A DNA stretch of 64,000 bases from CAYXWM01 sp964468805 (GCA_964468805.1 CAYXWM010000003.1:36476-100475), one strand, 5' to 3'. Counted from the first letter of the stretch, positions 51,291 to 59,595 are shown. Made by a program: numbers and translations. Notes: generated by a model from the sequence alone, not told the origin.

Positions 51291-53174
51291 ATGAAGAATA
51301 TTTTAAAACACATGACTTTAAGCGAAGGACTAAAAAATCTGTTAGAATGTCAACAAACTTTAATTATTCCTAAAGACAGAGAAGAATTGCTTGAGTTGGC
51401 ACTGGGGGAAAAAGGTAATAAAACGTTTCAAGTGACTTATGAAGTTGAAGGCAAGGGAGAAGTACTTGAGGCGGAAGTAGTAAAATGTAAAAACGGTATT
51501 TCGGTTAATTATCAAGATATGTATATGAGAAGACGTGACCCTGATTGCATGGTTATAGGCGATAATCTTCCAACCGATAAACCGCAATACGAAAAGCTCT
51601 ACGGCGAAAGTTTCGAAAATGTAAAAGATAAAACTTTCGAGTGGCTTAAAAATCAAGAATTGATGCTGGTACCTTTTATGGCGGGCGGTCATGAATTTGG
51701 CTATGAAGCTTTGCTTGTGGCACCGAGCAATGCCGGATTTTTTGCAGCGGCAGTAGGTGATTTGCAAGGATTTATAGGAAGAGACGAAATCAGAGAAGGG
51801 TTTACACCCAAAGCTATTGTTTATTTGGCACCACCTTTCAGACATACTCACTTTAACGGCAGACAAGTGGTGGTACACAACAGAACAGAATCTGTACATG
51901 AAATTTTTTCCTATAATCTTTATCCCGGACCAAGTGCAAAAAAAGGCATTTACAGTGTTCTTTTGGACATAGGCGAAAAAGAAAACTGGTTAACTCTTCA
52001 CGCATCAACAGTTAAAGTAATTACCCCATACGATAATGAATTGGTTATTATGCATGAGGGTGCCAGCGGCGGCGGTAAAAGTGAAATGGCTGAGTATATT
52101 CATAAAGATGAATCGGGCCATATTTTACTTGCAAGAAATACCGTAACCGAAGACGAAACATACATAGATCTAACCGCTTTCAGCGAGCTTAGACCTGTAA
52201 CGGATGATATGGCTATGTGTCCTCCGAGTATCGTCACAGACGGCAAAAAACTGGTAGTAACCGACGGTGAGCAAGGTTGGTTCTTACGCATGAACCATAT
52301 TACCGAATACGGCACAGACCCACATTATGAAAAAATGTGCATTCATCCCAAAAAACCTTTGATTTTCTTGAATATGGATGCAACCCCGGACAGCACCTGC
52401 CTTATCTGGGAGCATACATTGGATGAAGAAACCGGTAAACCCTGCCCCAACCCTAGGGTAATTATGCCCAGAACCTTTGTACCCGGCGTAGTAAGCGAAC
52501 CGGTGGAAGTTGATATACGCAGTTTCGGCGTAAGAACTCCTCTTTGTACAAGTGAAAATCCCACTTACGGTATTTTAGGCTTGTTCCATATTTTACCGCC
52601 GGCTCTTGCATGGTTGTGGAGGCTGGTAGCCCCCAGAGGACATGCAAATCCCAGTATTTTGGACAGCGGTACAGGTATGGTAAGTGAGGGTGTGGGTTCT
52701 TATTGGCCCTTTGCAACAGGAAAAAAAGTTCACCATGCGAACATGCTTCTTGAACAAATTTTAAATACTCCCAATACACGTTATATTATTATCCCCAATC
52801 AAAACATCGGTGCATACGAAGTAGGATTTATGTCACAATGGATTGCCAGAGAGTACTTGGCAAGAAGAGGCAGCGTCCGATTCAAACCCGACCAATTGGA
52901 AGAATCCAGATGCTCCCTTCTGGGATATTCCTTAACAAGGCTTAAAGTAGACGGTATGGATATACCTAAGGTTCTCTTAAAAACATACCGCCAACCCGAA
53001 ATGGGTAAAGAAGGCTATGATAAAGGAGCAGAAATCTTAAAAGACTTCTTTAAAAAAGAGCTTCAAGACTATTTACAACCCGAATTAAACCCGCTGGGCA
53101 GATCAATTATAGAGTGCTGTTTAAATGACGGTACTATCGAAGATTATTTAAGTTTTATTCCAATAAAATTATAA
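51291..53174 (+). CDS. DUF4914 family protein with a P-loop (PEPCK/HPr-kinase-like)
   Basis: 627 residues, soluble. Resembles the DUF4914 family, found in Clostridia and Bacteroidetes and functionally uncharacterised. A glycine-rich nucleotide-binding loop MHEGASGGGKSEMAEY lies near residue 257-270. It is close in form to loops of PEP carboxykinase and HPr kinase. Other conserved pieces are PPFRHTHFNGRQ, LILLDIG-like SVLLDIGEKENWLTLHAST before the loop, TSENPTYGILGLFH and YIIIPNQNIGAYEVGF. Start: GGAG is 9 nt before the ATG at 51291; an ATG at 51252 has no SD. Monocistronic, terminator follows. Confidence 0.8.
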   Translation: MKNILKHMTLSEGLKNLLECQQTLIIPKDREELLELALGEKGNKTFQVTYEVEGKGEVLEAEVVKCKNGISVNYQDMYMRRRDPDCMVIGDNLPTDKPQYEKLYGESFENVKDKTFEWLKNQELMLVPFMAGGHEFGYEALLVAPSNAGFFAAAVGDLQGFIGRDEIREGFTPKAIVYLAPPFRHTHFNGRQVVVHNRTESVHEIFSYNLYPGPSAKKGIYSVLLDIGEKENWLTLHASTVKVITPYDNELVIMHEGASGGGKSEMAEYIHKDESGHILLARNTVTEDETYIDLTAFSELRPVTDDMAMCPPSIVTDGKKLVVTDGEQGWFLRMNHITEYGTDPHYEKMCIHPKKPLIFLNMDATPDSTCLIWEHTLDEETGKPCPNPRVIMPRTFVPGVVSEPVEVDIRSFGVRTPLCTSENPTYGILGLFHILPPALAWLWRLVAPRGHANPSILDSGTGMVSEGVGSYWPFATGKKVHHANMLLEQILNTPNTRYIIIPNQNIGAYEVGFMSQWIAREYLARRGSVRFKPDQLEESRCSLLGYSLTRLKVDGMDIPKVLLKTYRQPEMGKEGYDKGAEILKDFFKKELQDYLQPELNPLGRSIIECCLNDGTIEDYLSFIPIKL

Positions 53175-53202
53175 TGTCTTTATTTGACTTTAATTTAAAA
53201 AG

Positions 53203-53240
53203 AGCAATGTACCCGACAAAGGGACATTGCTTTTTTTATT
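53203..53240 (+). terminator. terminator of the DUF4914 gene
   Basis: AGCAATGT-ACCC-GACAAA-GGG-ACATTGCT followed by TTTTTTATTTT. Confidence 0.92.
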
Positions 53241-53246
53241 TTCATA

Positions 53247-53385
53247 TATACTTAATTATATAAGGTATAGTAACAAAAGCTATTCTTCGTAAACGGTTCG
53301 CTCTTGCGTTTTTTATAAAAAAACACCGGTCGCTCACCACTACGAATTTACGCTTTTGTTACTGCTTAACCGGAAATTAAGTATA
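53247..53385 (+). mobile_element. family A palindromic element, copy 4 (tandem left)
   Basis: TATACTTAATTATATAAGG... to ...CCGGAAATTAAGTATA. The ends pair as ~34-bp imperfect inverted repeats: TATACTTAATT..GTAACAAAAGC at left and GCTTTTGTTAC..AATTAAGTATA at right. Confidence 0.92.
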
Positions 53386-53522
53386 TACTTAATTATATAA
53401 GGAATAGTAACAAAAGCTATTCTTCGTAAACGGTTCGCTCTTGCGTTTTTATGAAAAAAACACCGGTCGCTCACCACTACGAATTTACGCTTTTGTTACT
53501 GCTTAACTCTAAATCAAGTATA
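53384..53522 (+). mobile_element. family A palindromic element, copy 5 (tandem right)
   Basis: Directly abuts copy 4. The right end AAGTATA of copy 4 and the left end TATACTT of copy 5 share TA (junction GTATATACTT). Internal sequence nearly identical to copy 4. Confidence 0.92.
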
Positions 53523-53547
53523 AAAGTATATTAACCGGTTTGTATTA

Positions 53548-53644
53548 TACTAATTCCAAATAAGATGAAGGACAAAAATAATCGTTTTTTCCTTGAACCG
53601 TTGAAAAAAATCAACTATCTTGTCCTCTGTTTAAAACGGAATCA
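53548..53644 (-). repeat. family B hairpin element, copy 2
   Basis: Reads TACTAATTCCAAATAAGATG at the left and CTGTTTAAAACGGAATCA at the right, i.e. inverted relative to copies 1 and 3. The inner hairpin TTTTTTCC-TTGAACCGTT-GAAAAAAA is preserved. Directly upstream of the flagellin promoter. Confidence 0.85.
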
Positions 53645-53652
53645 TTATATGT

Positions 53653-53679
53653 TAACTGAACATTAAAGTTAACCGATAT
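53653..53679 (+). promoter_or_regulatory. sigma-28 (SigD)-like promoter of flagellin
   Basis: TAAC (53653-53656), 15-bp spacer, ACCGATAT (53672-53679). The Bacillus SigD consensus is TAAA-N15-GCCGATAT. 45 bp before the ATG. Confidence 0.75.
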
Positions 53680-53723
53680 AAATTTATACTATGCTCTTAC
53701 TTTTTTAAGGATGTGATGAGATA

Positions 53724-54731
53724 ATGAAATTATCTGACACTACTTACAAGCCTGCATTAAGAAATATGAAGCTTAACGAAGCTATAATGCAAAGGTCTAT
53801 GCTTAGAATGGCTACAGGCAAGCGTATTAACTCTGCTGCGGACGACCCTTCCGGAATGGCTATGTCTTCAAAGTTTAAAGCTATGATTAGGGGACTGTAC
53901 GAATCCGAGCAAAATATTCAATTTGCCATATCTCTTTTGCAAGTCAAGGAGGGTGCCTTGGGAGAGGTTCACAGCATGTTGCAAAGAATGAATGAACTTG
54001 CTGTTGCTGCTGCCAACGGAAGCTATACAGATGAGGATAGAGCTAAAATGGACTTGGAATTTCAACAGCTTTCCCAAGGAATACGCTCTGTTTACGACGC
54101 CACGGAATTTAACAGAAGAAAACTCTTTGAAGGCAACAATACATATAAATCCCCAAGAGAAGTATTATCAAATAAAGATAAAACAAATATTTCGGAGGAA
54201 TCCGGCACCCAAAGAATATCAATAAGTGATGAAATTTTAAAGAAACTTAATACCGAATTAATAAGTGCCGGTTTAAATACCATCGACTTTTCTTCCTTAT
54301 CGGAACGCCCTTACTCCTCATTTAAAGTCGGTACAACAAGCGAAGATTATTTATATATTCAAACAGGAGCAAACGAGGCACAGGGATTTTTATTGTCAAA
54401 CGACCCCGGTTCAAAAAGTTCCGAAAAAGGTATGGATATTAAAACGGTTGAAAGCGCCGGTAAAGCAATTACAAGTACCCAAAACTCAATAAACAGTATT
54501 TCCAACCAAAGAGCCTCTATCGGCAGCGAACAAAAAAGACTTGAGCGTTTGCTTGAGGCAATTCAGAATTACCGAGATAATCTTGAAGAGGCAGAAAGCC
54601 GAATCTCGGATGCTGACATGGCAAAAGAAATGATGGAATATACCAAGGCACAAGTAAAGCAGAAAGCTATAATGTTTGTGCTTAGTCATGCTAAGTTAAA
54701 TATGAAAGACGTTTTGGTATTGTTAAATTGA
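53724..54731 (+). CDS. flagellin, divergent
   Basis: 335 residues. The N-terminal D0/D1 region has SMLRMATGKRINSAADDPSGMAMS, the flagellin hallmark, plus MNELAVAAANGSYTDEDRAKMD. The C-terminal D1/D0 region has ESRISDADMAKEMMEYTK. The central part (~130-250) is short and variable. The extreme termini are unusual: the start is MKLSDTTYKPALRN rather than the MRINHN type, and the end is HAKLNMKDVLVLLN rather than QANQ-x-LxLL. It may be a minor or specialised filament subunit. SD AAGGATGTGATG. A sigma-28-like promoter is upstream. No other flagellar structural gene is nearby. Confidence 0.88.
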   Translation: MKLSDTTYKPALRNMKLNEAIMQRSMLRMATGKRINSAADDPSGMAMSSKFKAMIRGLYESEQNIQFAISLLQVKEGALGEVHSMLQRMNELAVAAANGSYTDEDRAKMDLEFQQLSQGIRSVYDATEFNRRKLFEGNNTYKSPREVLSNKDKTNISEESGTQRISISDEILKKLNTELISAGLNTIDFSSLSERPYSSFKVGTTSEDYLYIQTGANEAQGFLLSNDPGSKSSEKGMDIKTVESAGKAITSTQNSINSISNQRASIGSEQKRLERLLEAIQNYRDNLEEAESRISDADMAKEMMEYTKAQVKQKAIMFVLSHAKLNMKDVLVLLN

Positions 54732-54838
54732 TATAAATAATGTGTCTGAGAATATTGTTGAGAGTTTCTTGTTAAACATCGTTTTTCGGAATTGTGTTTA
54801 TAATATACCGTTTTGAAAGCCGGGTTTTCAAAGACACT

Positions 54839-55996
54839 TTATTTAATGTCGTCCAATTTAAGTTTCTTAATAATCTCAAAACCGTTATCCTCGCCCAATG
54901 GTTTTAAAATAACGGTACCCATATTGTCCAATGCTCCGAAGCTTATATCGTCAGGTAAACCGTGAGCTATTATTACCGTGTTCTTGCCTGTTAGCGGCAA
55001 TGTTTCAAGTTTGGATTGAAAATTCTTTAAGATGTTATTTTGTTCATTTAAGGATAAATTCTTGCTCAAACGATAAACATCATACCAAAAAGGATCTACC
55101 AAAACATTTTGATCGCCAAAAGCCAAATCAGCGGTTTCAATAGTTCTGCAAAGAGGACTTGCGATAACCGGATATTCTATAGGAATTTGTAAAGATCGAA
55201 GCCTTTCTCCATATTCAATTGCTTCTGCTCGTCCTTTCTCCGAAAGGTTTCTTTGGGTGTTGCAGTTATTAAAGTCCAAATTCTTTGAATCTTGACCCAC
55301 ATTTGCCTCACCATGTCTTGAATATAAAATATAACCTCCGTCCTTTAATAAATTATACAGCGAAGAATTTACTTCTTGTGCTGTTGTTACGCCGGAAGTA
55401 CATTCTAAGGTAAATTTATTTAGGTCGTTAATACCCAATGACTTTTCTATGGTTGAAACCTGTGCCACAACTTTTTCGAATCCGTTCTTGCCGAATTTCT
55501 TCTCCTCAGTTTTTTCAAATGTTTCTCCCAATTTGTTGTATTTATCCGGTGGGGTCAGTTGATGAAAGGCAGGGAAAACAACCGTATCTTCCCGAGCGGT
55601 ATGTGGTTCGTACATAGTTATAAGGCTTATCAATAGCCGGGAGAGTTGTTGATTATATGTATCTGTTTTGTCTCGGTTTATTCTAGGCAGGTCAAGTAAC
55701 TTACTTGTTGCACATCTTGCGGCATCATGCTGTTTCGATAAAGTTGTAATAAGTTCATTGTATTCCTTATAAGAACGTAGGACAGGAAAAACATAGTCCT
55801 CCTCCAACACCTGATGATAGTCTTCAATAAATTTCTTAAAAATAACAGTTGCTTCCCTTAGCGTTTCATAAACAACTTCCATATTTTCATCTAAACCGGA
55901 ATTTAATCTGATTACAAGATTTTTATAGATTAGCAATAACCGTTGTATAACTCCGTGTTCACGCATTAGGTCTTCAAGCGGTGAGACTTGTTGCAT
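54839..55996 (-). CDS. hemerythrin - histidine phosphatase fusion protein
   Basis: 385 residues, two domains. Residues ~5-165 form a hemerythrin-like helical bundle with possible diiron ligands in MREHG (~14), DYHQVLEEDYVFP (~60-66), KQHDAARC (~90) and YEPHTAREDTVVFP (~132-137). Residues ~205-380 form a histidine phosphatase domain: YSRHGEANVG (catalytic His ~227), SEKGRAEAIEYGERL, SPLCRTIETADLAF with the second Arg, and VIIAHGLP (second His ~343). The histidine phosphatase catalytic residues look complete. Oxygen, NO or redox sensing coupled to phosphatase action is an inference. SD GAGGGTGA. Monocistronic. Confidence 0.82.
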   Translation of the reverse strand: MQQVSPLEDLMREHGVIQRLLLIYKNLVIRLNSGLDENMEVVYETLREATVIFKKFIEDYHQVLEEDYVFPVLRSYKEYNELITTLSKQHDAARCATSKLLDLPRINRDKTDTYNQQLSRLLISLITMYEPHTAREDTVVFPAFHQLTPPDKYNKLGETFEKTEEKKFGKNGFEKVVAQVSTIEKSLGINDLNKFTLECTSGVTTAQEVNSSLYNLLKDGGYILYSRHGEANVGQDSKNLDFNNCNTQRNLSEKGRAEAIEYGERLRSLQIPIEYPVIASPLCRTIETADLAFGDQNVLVDPFWYDVYRLSKNLSLNEQNNILKNFQSKLETLPLTGKNTVIIAHGLPDDISFGALDNMGTVILKPLGEDNGFEIIKKLKLDDIK

Positions 55997-56085
55997 AAAA
56001 TCACCCTCTTTGTTGTTTTTTACTACAGTATGATTTGATATGCATAGCTGTGTTTACAAAAAACTGATAAAATGCGGTGATAAGC

Positions 56086-56122
56086 AAAGAAGCCCGGGCA
56101 CTAAAGCTTAGGCTTCTTTTAT
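56086..56122. terminator. terminator of the Ku-ligase operon
   Basis: AAAGAAGCC and GGCTTCTTT around CGGGCACTAAAGCTTA, T-rich on both outer sides. Confidence 0.75.
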
Positions 56123-56126
56123 TTTT

Positions 56127-57062
56127 TCAAACAATACATTCTTTAGGTAATTTATCGTTTCTTAATCCTTTAAATATGGGTTGTCTAAGCCCGCCGTTTT
56201 GAGTTTTATCCATAAACTCTACCTTGCAAACCAATACCGGTTTTACCCATACTGCACCTTCAAATTCGGGGAAATTTTTATACAATTCTTTTGAAACTCT
56301 GTCTGTGGCTTTGATTATTTTAAAATCGTCTCGAGAAACGCCCATAGCCACATGGCTTATATAAATTAATTCACTGTATTGATAACTGCCCAGAATAATG
56401 CTTGTGAGATTTTCTGCCTTCAGGTAATATCCGCAAACCACAAAATCTTCATCAGATAAGGCTTTAATTTTTATCCAATCTTTACTGCGTTTGCCGAAAT
56501 AATATTTGCTGTCCTTTACCTTTGCAACAATGCCTTCAAGATTTTGTTCCTTTGCAAGATTAAAGAAGATTATTCCGTTTTTTTCAATGCACCGTGATAT
56601 AGCCAAGAATGAATTTTCGGTTACTGTTTCGGATAATAACTCCTTTCGCTGTAAAAGGGGCAAATGGTTAATCGGTTGATTTTCATTGTATACCATATCG
56701 AAAGCGGTAAAACATACGGGGAGTTTATACGATGCCATTTCTATTTTAAAAGGATTGCTCATAAAGCTTCGCCTTTGCAATTCATAAAAATCGGGCTTAC
56801 CCTCATTTAAAATTATCAGTTCGCCGTCCAGTATACATCGGTTTTTGACCAGTAAGTGTATATTTGAAAGTTCGGGGTATATGACGTTTAGGCTTTTGTT
56901 TCTTTTGTTGCGCAGTTCTGTACCACTTTCATCCAGATAGGCAAGGCATCTTATTCCGTCAAGTTTTAATTCGTAAATATAATCGTCACTGTCAAAAGGC
57001 GGTTGATTTTCAGCTATAAGCATAGGCGAAATTTCTTTTTCAAAAAATATATCACTGTCCAT
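56127..57062 (-). CDS. ATP-dependent DNA ligase (LigD ligase-domain type)
   Basis: 311 residues. The adenylation motif YELKLDGIRC (Lys ~33) is followed by NKRNKS, LDGELIIL, FTAFDMVY, EGIVAKVKDS and KDWIKIK, the nucleotidyltransferase motifs I-V. The C-terminal OB-fold has FVVCGYYL and VCKVEFMDKTQNGGLRQP. This is the ligase part only; the polymerase and nuclease domains of full LigD are absent. Its ATG immediately follows the stop codon of ku, so they are coupled. The pair would perform bacterial non-homologous end joining. A spore former may use this to repair breaks on germination (inference from Bacillus). Confidence 0.92.
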   Translation of the reverse strand: MDSDIFFEKEISPMLIAENQPPFDSDDYIYELKLDGIRCLAYLDESGTELRNKRNKSLNVIYPELSNIHLLVKNRCILDGELIILNEGKPDFYELQRRSFMSNPFKIEMASYKLPVCFTAFDMVYNENQPINHLPLLQRKELLSETVTENSFLAISRCIEKNGIIFFNLAKEQNLEGIVAKVKDSKYYFGKRSKDWIKIKALSDEDFVVCGYYLKAENLTSIILGSYQYSELIYISHVAMGVSRDDFKIIKATDRVSKELYKNFPEFEGAVWVKPVLVCKVEFMDKTQNGGLRQPIFKGLRNDKLPKECIV

Positions 57063-57821
57063 CTACGCACCCTTTTGAGAAAGTTCTATGCTTTGCTTTA
57101 ACGCTTCCATTAAGTCTATTACGTTGGTTTTGTTTTCTTGGGGTGCAGTCACATCTTTGCCTTTAATCTTGTCTTGTATCATGGATTTTAGTTTAAACTT
57201 ATATTCATCCTTATAACTTTCCGGCTCGAAAGGCTTATCCATGGACGAAATCAATGCCTTTGCCATATTGAGTTCACCTTCCGAAACTTCCGGTTTTTTA
57301 TAGTTTTGCGAGATAGCTTTTACTTCTTCTTCAAAAAACATAGTCTGAATCAAAATGCCTTCTTCTCGGGGTATAATCGCCAGCAAAGTTTCCTTAGTAC
57401 CAAGGACAGTTTTGGCGATTGCAATTTTTTGCTCCGACATCAGAGCTGCCCTTAATAATTCAAAGGCCTTTTCGCCGCCGGCTTCGGGAACTGCGTGATA
57501 AGTTTTGTCATAGTAAATAGGGCTTATTTGATTAAGATGTGCAAAATGCAATATTTGCATTGATTTTTCCTTTTCGGTTTTTATTTTCTCAAAATCATCT
57601 TCCGTTACAACAACATACCTATCCTTTTCATATTCGAAACCCTTGACTATATCCTTTCCGGAAACCTCCTCACCACAATGACCGCAGACTTTTTTATATC
57701 TGATTCTTTCGTGATCGTCTTTATGGAGCTGATTAAAATGTATGTCAGTATCTTGAGTAGCTGTGTGTAAGCTTATGGGTATATGCACCAGACCGAAAGA
57801 AATAGCACTTTTAGTAGCCAT
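57063..57821 (-). CDS. ku: Ku protein (bacterial NHEJ)
   Basis: 252 residues when started at ATG 57821 (MATKSAISFGLVHIPI), the usual bacterial Ku start. AAAGGA is well placed upstream, and the longer frame to 57899 has a hydrophobic, unlike leader. Ku ring features are VCGHCGEEV (zinc-like CxxC), KDIVKGFEYEKDRYVVV and YYDKTYHAVPEAGGEKAFELL. It encircles DNA ends and recruits the ligase encoded directly downstream. The C-terminal tail is short. Confidence 0.95.
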   Translation of the reverse strand: MATKSAISFGLVHIPISLHTATQDTDIHFNQLHKDDHERIRYKKVCGHCGEEVSGKDIVKGFEYEKDRYVVVTEDDFEKIKTEKEKSMQILHFAHLNQISPIYYDKTYHAVPEAGGEKAFELLRAALMSEQKIAIAKTVLGTKETLLAIIPREEGILIQTMFFEEEVKAISQNYKKPEVSEGELNMAKALISSMDKPFEPESYKDEYKFKLKSMIQDKIKGKDVTAPQENKTNVIDLMEALKQSIELSQKGA

Positions 57822-58101
57822 GAATACCAATCCTTTATGAAAGTTTGGTATTAGTATGTACAAAATGATGTGGGAGTATATAACTAAAATTAAAAACATG
57901 TAGCACTATAAGAAATTTCATACCCTCGGGTCGTATTACGGTAAATCGCTTTAAGGTTTGCGGGATACGTAATAACTAAACCTGAGTTTTGGGTTTATTT
58001 GTATATATATTGTTTTAATTTACCTTTGTGTATGTTATACTATATTTCTACTTTTCTTCGACAGAATAATGTGTGATTTTACAATTATTAAGGAGGATAT
58101 G
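57822..58101. other. divergent intergenic region ku / lipoprotein
   Basis: 280 bp, AT-rich, no repeat seen. Promoters for both genes must be here, but I see no convincing hexamer pair. Confidence 0.4.
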
Positions 58102-59256
58102 ATGAAACGATATGTTATGCTGCTTTTTACTGCTTTGATTTTAACAGCCTGCAACCCACAAAAGGCTGATAATCCACCCACGGACGGCACGGCTACCGGT
58201 CCGGAAGCCACAAGCACAAATTCGCCTACTCCAAAACCCGAACCCACATTAAAGCCCGAACCCACATTGAAGCCGGATGAAAAAACGCTGACCATTTCGG
58301 AATTTGAAGAATTGATGGTTACACAACCTTTATCGGTTGTAGAAACCAAATACAGCGTTCAAGACGAAAAATACAAGTCACTTTATCCTGATTTAATGCA
58401 GGCCATAATAAAAAACAATACGGAAAGTGATATTAAAGACGCTGTTGTTGCCTTTGTTGCCTGGGACGAAAATAATTTGCCCATAAAAATTAAGACAAAT
58501 ATAGATTTTACAGACGGCGCATATATTAAGAAAGTTAATTTTTCGGATATAAATTTAGTCGGCGGACAGACCTTTGGTTCTCAAAACGGAATGGGCTTGG
58601 ACGAGACTATGAAAGTAAAATCCTTTAAAGCCATAGTTGTTTCCTACGAAACCTTCGACGGTATTTCTTGGGATAATCCTTACTTTGACGAGTTCTGCAA
58701 ACTATACGAAGGTAAAAAGTTCTCTGAAGATTTGAGTGTAGATGTAAAAATTGAGGATTCTACTCCCAAAACCCCGGATAAGAAAACTGACACAGGTAAA
58801 GAAGCCCAACCTACTGTAAGTGCAGATGCATTTGAACAGGAAGTCGCCAAACAACCTCTGATCGTTACGCAAACCAAATACGTAGTTCAGAACGACAAAT
58901 ATAAAAACCTTTATCCCGATATGCTTCAAGTAATAATCCAAAACAACAGCCAAGATGATATCCGGGATGCAGTGGTGGCGTTTGTCGCCTGGGATGAAAA
59001 TAACCTTCCCGTAAAGATAAAAGGTAATATTGATTTCAGTGACGGAGCTTACATAAAAGAAGCGAATCTCTCCGGAATAAATTTAGTTCCGGGTAAAACT
59101 TATGGTTCAGATAATGGTTTTCCTGTTGATGAGGGTTTAAAGATAAAAAACTTTAAAGCTATTGTGGTTTCATATAAAACATTCGATGATGAGTCCTGGG
59201 AGAATCCCTTGTACAAGGAATTCTCTAATCTGTATGGAGGCAAAAAGCTTTCTTAA
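58102..59256 (+). CDS. lipoprotein with two DUF5780-like repeats
   Basis: 384 residues. A lipoprotein signal ends at LTAC (Cys ~14). A Pro/Thr/Lys-rich linker with a repeated KPEPTL unit follows (~35-62). Then two copies of a ~130-residue domain, ~65-215 and ~245-384. Each has the pattern VVAFVAWDENNLP, DGAYIK, a turn with Gly and FxSWxNPxxxEF. The copies are about 60-70% alike by eye. I place them in the DUF5780 group of Firmicute surface proteins, function unknown. Start: AGGAGG is 2 nt from one ATG (58099) and 5 nt from the next (58102); the second is preferred. A strong family C terminator follows. Confidence 0.75.
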   Translation: MKRYVMLLFTALILTACNPQKADNPPTDGTATGPEATSTNSPTPKPEPTLKPEPTLKPDEKTLTISEFEELMVTQPLSVVETKYSVQDEKYKSLYPDLMQAIIKNNTESDIKDAVVAFVAWDENNLPIKIKTNIDFTDGAYIKKVNFSDINLVGGQTFGSQNGMGLDETMKVKSFKAIVVSYETFDGISWDNPYFDEFCKLYEGKKFSEDLSVDVKIEDSTPKTPDKKTDTGKEAQPTVSADAFEQEVAKQPLIVTQTKYVVQNDKYKNLYPDMLQVIIQNNSQDDIRDAVVAFVAWDENNLPVKIKGNIDFSDGAYIKEANLSGINLVPGKTYGSDNGFPVDEGLKIKNFKAIVVSYKTFDDESWENPLYKEFSNLYGGKKLS

Positions 59257-59288
59257 TACAATTAACTGTAATGACTTTTAAAATTTAA

Positions 59289-59352
59289 AAACCTTGAGAA
59301 AGATAGCCTTTTTCCGACGAAGAAAAGGATTCTTTCTCAAGGTTTTTCTTTT
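59289..59352 (+). terminator. family C long hairpin terminator, copy 4
   Basis: AAACCTTGAGAAAGATAGCC and the complementary GGATTCTTTCTCAAGGTTT, inner arms CCTTTTTC/GAAAAGG, followed by TTCTTTTTT. Confidence 0.9.
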
Positions 59353-59353
59353 T

Positions 59354-59491
59354 TATACTTAATTTCGAGTTATGTAGTAACAAAAGCGTATATTCGTGTG
59401 GTGAGCGACCGGTGTTTTTTCATGAAAAACGCAAGAGCGAACCGTTTACGAAGAATAGCTTTTGTTACTATTCCTTATGCAATTAAGTATA
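59354..59491 (-). mobile_element. family A palindromic element, copy 6
   Basis: TATACTTAATTTCGAGTTAT to ATGCAATTAAGTATA, full length, in the reverse orientation like copy 2. Begins immediately after the family C terminator's T run. Confidence 0.92.
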
Positions 59492-59496
59492 AGGGT

Positions 59497-59595
59497 TAAT
59501 AAACTCACATTATTTTAGCGTGAGTTCGACGTAGTCGAACAATTTTCAAAGCGAATTAAATTCCAAAGGAATTTTGATGTTATGAAGCAATTTTT
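59497..59595 (+). repeat. cluster of small palindromes, possible family D copy 3
   Basis: Contains CTCAC-ATTATTTTAGC-GTGAG, TTCGAC-GTA-GTCGAA and AATTCC-AAA-GGAATT in sequence. The ends CTCACATTAT and GCGTGAG recall family D at 38380 in changed order. Confidence 0.35.

Noticed and set aside
53247..53522. Tandem repeats as a CRISPR array
   Set aside because: Repeat units are 138 bp, palindromic, without spacers, and also occur singly elsewhere.
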